64,000 bases of DNA from NCBI GenBank assembly GCA_963747535.1, contig CAVVFX010000018.1, positions 62,001-126,000 on the forward strand, written 5' to 3'. Under the pieces are notes generated by a model, which searched no databases, was not told the DNA's origin, and was given only the letters and a program-made list of their open reading frames with translations. Source of the DNA: CAVVFX01 sp963747535. GTDB taxonomy: Bacteria; Acidobacteriota; Terriglobia; Bryobacterales; Bryobacteraceae. A program made the translations under genes and the position numbers. Shown here piece after piece: positions 60,879-64,000 of the stretch. Position 1 is the stretch's first letter; the number at the start of each line of letters is the position of its first letter.

Positions 60879-61697
60879 ATGGAACCCTACATTGTTCGTT
60901 TCCCGATCACGCACTCCTGGCGAGCCTCGCTGCTCGTCCTGATGCTGTGCGCCACACCACAGCTGCTGCGCGGGCAAGGGCCCGGCGCACCGCCAACACC
61001 TACACCCAACGTGCCGGATTGGGCGTTGCCCGGTTCCCCTACGCATAAGCAGGTACCGCCACCGGCAGACTTTCACAGGCCGAGCACGAATTTCGATGCG
61101 CCGATCGGCGTGTTTCAGGGCCAATCTGACATCGGCAGCGCGGTAGCGCCGGGCAGCGCCAGTTACGACGCCAGCACGAAGCAGTACACCATCAACTCCG
61201 CTGGCTACAATATCTGGTACTCGCGCGACGAGTTCCGTTTTCTCTGGAAGAAGATGTCCGGTGACGCTTCACTCGCGGCCGACGTAACGTTCCCGGACCC
61301 GAAGGGCTACGGCGACCGCAAGGCGGTCCTGGTCGTTCGGCAGAATCTCGATGACGATTCCAAAGAGGCCATGGTCGGCGAGCACGGTGTGGGCATGATC
61401 CACTTGGCACAACGTACCGAGAGAGGCACGCAGATGAAAGATATGCAGTATCGCTTTGGGGGCAGCCTCGCCCATGTCATGGCTAAGCGCATCGGAATCG
61501 AGAAGCATGGCGACTCCATCGCGATCTTCATCAGCCTGGAGGGCGAACCTATGAACCAGCTTGGCCCACCGATTAACCTACACTTCGACGAACCTTTTTA
61601 CGTGGGTATCGGCTTCTGCTCGCACTTGCCAGACAAGTCTGATACTGCTGTGCTCTCCGATGTAGTTCTCGAGAACTCGGCTGGCAAGGTGCGCTAG
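60879..61697 (+). CDS. Exported LamG/DUF1349-like protein, paralogue 3 (long form)
   Basis: About 272 residues. A signal peptide ('RASLLVLMLCATPQLLRGQ') and a Pro-rich linker ('PGAPPTPTPNVPDWALPGSP') precede the same domain as the pair at 56174-57444: 'GVFQGQSDIGSAVAPGSASY', 'KQYTINSAGYNIWYSRDEFR', 'FLWKKMSGDASLAADVTFPD', 'DRKAVLVVRQNLDDDSKEAM', 'EHGVGMIHLAQRTERGTQMK' and 'YVGIGFCSHLPDKSDTAVLS'. I chose ATG 60879; a second ATG at 60837 would add a basic 14-residue extension. Domains of this kind often accompany TolB-like propellers and may bind sugars. Function unknown. Confidence 0.72.
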   Translation: MEPYIVRFPITHSWRASLLVLMLCATPQLLRGQGPGAPPTPTPNVPDWALPGSPTHKQVPPPADFHRPSTNFDAPIGVFQGQSDIGSAVAPGSASYDASTKQYTINSAGYNIWYSRDEFRFLWKKMSGDASLAADVTFPDPKGYGDRKAVLVVRQNLDDDSKEAMVGEHGVGMIHLAQRTERGTQMKDMQYRFGGSLAHVMAKRIGIEKHGDSIAIFISLEGEPMNQLGPPINLHFDEPFYVGIGFCSHLPDKSDTAVLSDVVLENSAGKVR

Positions 61698-61827
61698 AGT
61701 CGAACGACGGTTATCCGGAAGGATTTTCGATTCAGGCACTGGCGTGTCGTGGGTGACGACAGTGACCGTGTAGCCGGCAGCGTTCCGTTGCCGGAGGCTT
61801 CGCCCCGGCCCGGCACATTGGATATAG

Positions 61828-62811
61828 TCAGCCGAGCCGGAGCACCTCTGGATTTATCACACGGACCGGCTTTCCGTCGAGAAAAGCGAGTGCATTCTCC
61901 AGGCTCTGTCGGTAAAACTCCGCCCAGGTCTCCTGCACGCCGTAACCGAGATGGGGCGTCATCACTGTGTTGGGAGCGCTGCGGAGCGGATGGTTCAAAG
62001 GCAGAGGCTCGCGGTCATAAACATCGAGCGCGGCTATGATGCGACGCGCTTGCACGGCTTCGATCAGAGCCGTCTCGTCCACTATCGGACCACGCGAAGT
62101 GTTAATCAGAATCGCACCCGATTTCATTCGTGCGATATCGGCGGCACCGATCAATCCACGCGAACGCGATGACAGCACCAGATGGATGCTGACCGCGTCC
62201 GAACGCGACAGTAAGTCCTCCTTAGAGACGAGAGTCGCGCCTGCCGAGTGTGCCTTCTCCGCAGTCAGGTTCTGGCTCCAAGCCAGAACGTTCATATTCA
62301 GTGCCCGGCAGTAGCGGGCCATGTGCGATCCGAGACGACCGAGGCCGATGATCCCTATTGTCTTTCCCGCCAGGCTGATACCTACCGGTACACCCATCTG
62401 GAACCGCCCAGCGCGGATATTGGCGTCGCCGGCGGGGATCGCCCTGGCCGCTGCCAGCAGCAGCCCGAGAGCCAACTCGGCGGTGGCCGCCTCGCTTGCG
62501 CCTCCGCCAACTGTGTTGCACACCACCACGCCTCGTACGGTGCAGGCGGGCGTGTCGAGCGAGAGGTTGCGCGCGCCGGTTATACCGAGCATGCGCAGCC
62601 GCGACAGGCGGTTGATAAGAGAACCCGGCAGCGGCGTCCGCTCGCGCATCGACAGGACAATATCGAAATCCACTAGCCTTGTTGCGGCGTCATTCTCGTC
62701 GTCAAACGCCTGGTCGAAGAAGACCACTTCTGCGCGCGCCTTAAGCGGCGACCAGTCAATACTGCTTTGCGCCACACCCTGCCAGTCGTCCAGAACCACC
62801 ACCCTCATCAT
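61828..62811 (-). CDS. D-isomer-specific 2-hydroxyacid dehydrogenase
   Basis: A 327-residue NAD-dependent dehydrogenase of the phosphoglycerate/glyoxylate reductase type. The nucleotide-binding motif 'KTIGIIGLGRLGSHMARYC' lies near residue 150; the catalytic Arg is in 'GAILINTSRGPIVDETALIE', Glu in 'ALDVYDREPLPLNHPL' and His in 'NTVMTPHLGYGVQETWAEFY'. The substrate domain has 'VVFFDQAFDDENDAATRL' and 'LRMLGITGARNLSLDTPAC'. These enzymes interconvert 2-oxo and D-2-hydroxy acids; which acid is unclear. There is no signal peptide, so it is cytoplasmic. It follows an A-rich leader with 'gagag' and stands alone. The downstream 130 bp is a convergent 3' spacer with the LamG-like gene. Confidence 0.86.
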   Translation of the reverse strand: MMRVVVLDDWQGVAQSSIDWSPLKARAEVVFFDQAFDDENDAATRLVDFDIVLSMRERTPLPGSLINRLSRLRMLGITGARNLSLDTPACTVRGVVVCNTVGGGASEAATAELALGLLLAAARAIPAGDANIRAGRFQMGVPVGISLAGKTIGIIGLGRLGSHMARYCRALNMNVLAWSQNLTAEKAHSAGATLVSKEDLLSRSDAVSIHLVLSSRSRGLIGAADIARMKSGAILINTSRGPIVDETALIEAVQARRIIAALDVYDREPLPLNHPLRSAPNTVMTPHLGYGVQETWAEFYRQSLENALAFLDGKPVRVINPEVLRLG

Positions 62812-63057
62812 GGTTTTTTCTCTCGATAGATGGCGTGCCGGGCTTCGCAGTCTTGTCTTTGTAGATGGCCTGCGACGCGTTGCCGAACACGAGGATGAGC
62901 CGTAAGGGGCGAGTGCGACGCGGCATGCCTTCTATTTCGTGCCCGGCATCGGCGACGCGTCAGAGTGATCCTGAGAGGGTGGACTGCGACTGCGAGCGCG
63001 TCCTCGTGCGGTTCCCGGATGGCGAAGAAAGACGACCGGCGATTCTGGTCGTTGCCG

Positions 63058-63279
63058 CTAATGGCACATCCAAATCGCCTTTTTGTTTTTCGGCACTTTG
63101 TCACGTTTATTGCCACCAGACGTGTCGAGCGGAGTATTGGCTTCCGTCCTCTTCATCCATGCCGGTGGTCGGCCTCGTTTTCGTTTTGATCCCGCTGCGA
63201 TCCGCTCGAAGATAGTGATGGCCTGATTGACTGCATCAAGTTGATCACGAAGTTTCTTGAGAATCGCCGTTGCGTCCAT
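63058..63279 (-). CDS. Small AT-hook-like basic protein (73 residues)
   Basis: A short protein with an N-terminal helix ('ATAILKKLRDQLDAVNQAIT') and the AT-hook-like core 'KRKRGRPP' at residues 32-39, then a Lys/Asn-rich tail. The layout is a short version of the H1-like protein at 58493-59008: an amphipathic helix then a basic DNA-binding part. Related small proteins are common in acidobacterial genomes and are thought to bind DNA. The tail 'KNKKAIWMCH' differs from the usual basic repeat, so the gene may be truncated. Confidence 0.6.
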   Translation of the reverse strand: MDATAILKKLRDQLDAVNQAITIFERIAAGSKRKRGRPPAWMKRTEANTPLDTSGGNKRDKVPKNKKAIWMCH

Positions 63280-63517
63280 GATGTCTTACAGTATAGTTTG
63301 CTGAGATTCTCGGCCCGTGATGAGTTCCGGCAAGAGGGATCTTTCCTCGACCACCACTCTGAAATCGCAATCGGAACGAATCGATCGCTGCGCTTTGGGC
63401 AAGGGATATGGTCGTGTTTTCCATCGCCGAGGCCTCAGGGAGCAAGTGTCAGAGGACTCATTGCTATACCATGGTAGTCAACACGCGAGGGTAGAGCGAG
63501 GACTTAGCCGATTCCAT

Positions 63518-64000
63518 ATGAAATTTCTCGATTCGCTCCTTTCAGCATTGCATGGCATCGGACGGTCCAATCAGGAAATCCGTGATGCCATTCGCGCAAA
63601 CACGGAGGCTTACAAGCAGCAACAGCAAATGCCAAGCTCTTCTGGGGCAACGGTCCAGTTGCAACTGCCAGAAGCCATCACCACCTATTATGAAGCTGAG
63701 CGGAACGCCACGCCGCGAAACGATAAGTGGAAGACCGTTGAGAGGATCGCTGCCTTATCCGCCCTGGTGCTGTCGGTACTCGCCGCACTCTTCACTTATC
63801 GAACGTTGCGCCAAGTCTCAAGACAAGCTGATGTTATGGAAGCTGATACTCGACCTTGGGTAAAAGTCGTAGCAGCAACTTTGAATGAAGCAGACGCCCT
63901 GATCTTTAACCCCAAACAGCTGCCACTGTTCCATGGCGAAACTCTGACCATGCTTGCCCCAAGACGCCCAAATCCGATCATGCAGGTTGTTGTGCGAGCG
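63518..64000 (+). CDS. Membrane-anchored hypothetical protein (3' partial)
   Basis: Open to the window end, at least 161 residues. An N-terminal helical part ('FLDSLLSALHGIGRSNQEIR', 'DAIRANTEAYKQQQQ') is followed by one membrane helix ('IAALSALVLSVLAALFTY') and then 'VSRQADVMEADTRPWVKVVA', a phrase typical of a widespread family of single-pass membrane proteins of unknown function (also seen near phage and mobile genes). The rest lies past the edge. Not recognised beyond this. Confidence 0.55.
   Translation, partial: MKFLDSLLSALHGIGRSNQEIRDAIRANTEAYKQQQQMPSSSGATVQLQLPEAITTYYEAERNATPRNDKWKTVERIAALSALVLSVLAALFTYRTLRQVSRQADVMEADTRPWVKVVAATLNEADALIFNPKQLPLFHGETLTMLAPRRPNPIMQVVVRA

Noticed and set aside
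1..64000. CRISPR arrays, rRNA and tRNA genes
   Set aside because: No regularly spaced direct repeats and no tRNA-type T-loop/acceptor pattern outside coding sequence were seen by eye; a covariance-model scan would be decisive.

Overview
This window looks like a chromosomal piece of a soil acidobacterium of the Solibacter/Bryobacter type (Bryobacterales). The evidence is a large secreted protein ending in the 'Solibacter C-terminal' (TIGR03437-type) domain, two Oar-like TonB receptors with an N-terminal carboxypeptidase-regulatory domain, a PSD1/DUF1549-DUF1553 cytochrome protein paired with a DUF1501 protein, a DUF1080 protein, an exported HpaI-type aldolase, a PEP-CTERM protein and a Trx/PDZ selenoprotein. 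No rRNA, tRNA or CRISPR array was seen. The assignment is inference from gene content, not from a marker gene.

Layout. 1-3609: the 3' part of a NACHT NTPase with a long HEAT-repeat tail (start lies outside the window). 3738-5570: a complete ISKra4-family insertion sequence with inverted ends, a 10-bp target duplication and a -1 frameshift site joining its two genes; it sits 61 bp upstream of an exported aldolase gene (5632), followed by a DUF1080 protein. 7686-9463 (minus): an operon of a CxxU thioredoxin-like/PDZ selenoprotein, read through an in-frame TGA, and a DsbD-N-like protein. 9807-11753: the TIGR03437 protein. 12105-17430: MDR reductase and isochorismatase-like hydrolase (minus), divergent from a class-III aminotransferase / MFS / creatininase-family operon. 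17474-18355: PEP-CTERM protein. 18729-23034: PSD1 cytochrome plus DUF1501. 23062-26818 (minus): an oxalyl-CoA-synthetase-like ligase, a ketopantoate-reductase-like enzyme and an OFA-type MFS carrier with overlapping ends. 27397-35825: two TonB receptors around a Tat-exported enolase-superfamily enzyme. 36129-38392: two coupled, Tat-exported FMN alpha-hydroxy-acid oxidase paralogues, the second lacking the catalytic histidine. 38734-42426 (minus): an Mla-type lipid transport operon (MlaE, MlaF, MlaD fused to an OmpA-like domain) with a SYLF protein upstream. 44508-46016: a tannase-family esterase that seems to start at CTG. 46475-47416: a beta-propeller protein.

47650-51607 is a decay zone: a beta-lactamase-family gene cut in its signal-peptide codons by an ISAzo13-family element and carrying a nonsense mutation and several frameshifts, followed by a second broken secreted-protein gene. 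53682-55771 holds an epoxide hydrolase and an enoyl-CoA hydratase-like protein, then the leftover C-terminal domain of a flavin disulfide oxidoreductase. 56174-57444 and 60879-61697 carry three paralogues of one exported LamG/DUF1349-like family. The right end has a frameshifted histone-H1-like gene, a polysaccharide-deacetylase-like protein, a D-2-hydroxyacid dehydrogenase, a small AT-hook-like protein and a membrane protein cut by the window edge.

The general theme is scavenging of plant-derived and oxidised organic acids and sugars by an envelope rich in exported enzymes. A roughly 100-120 bp MITE-like repeat occurs in up to five intergenic places. The strongest items for follow-up are the TGA-containing selenoprotein, the repeat family, the transposase frameshift site, the CTG-start tannase and the degenerate hydroxy-acid oxidase partner.
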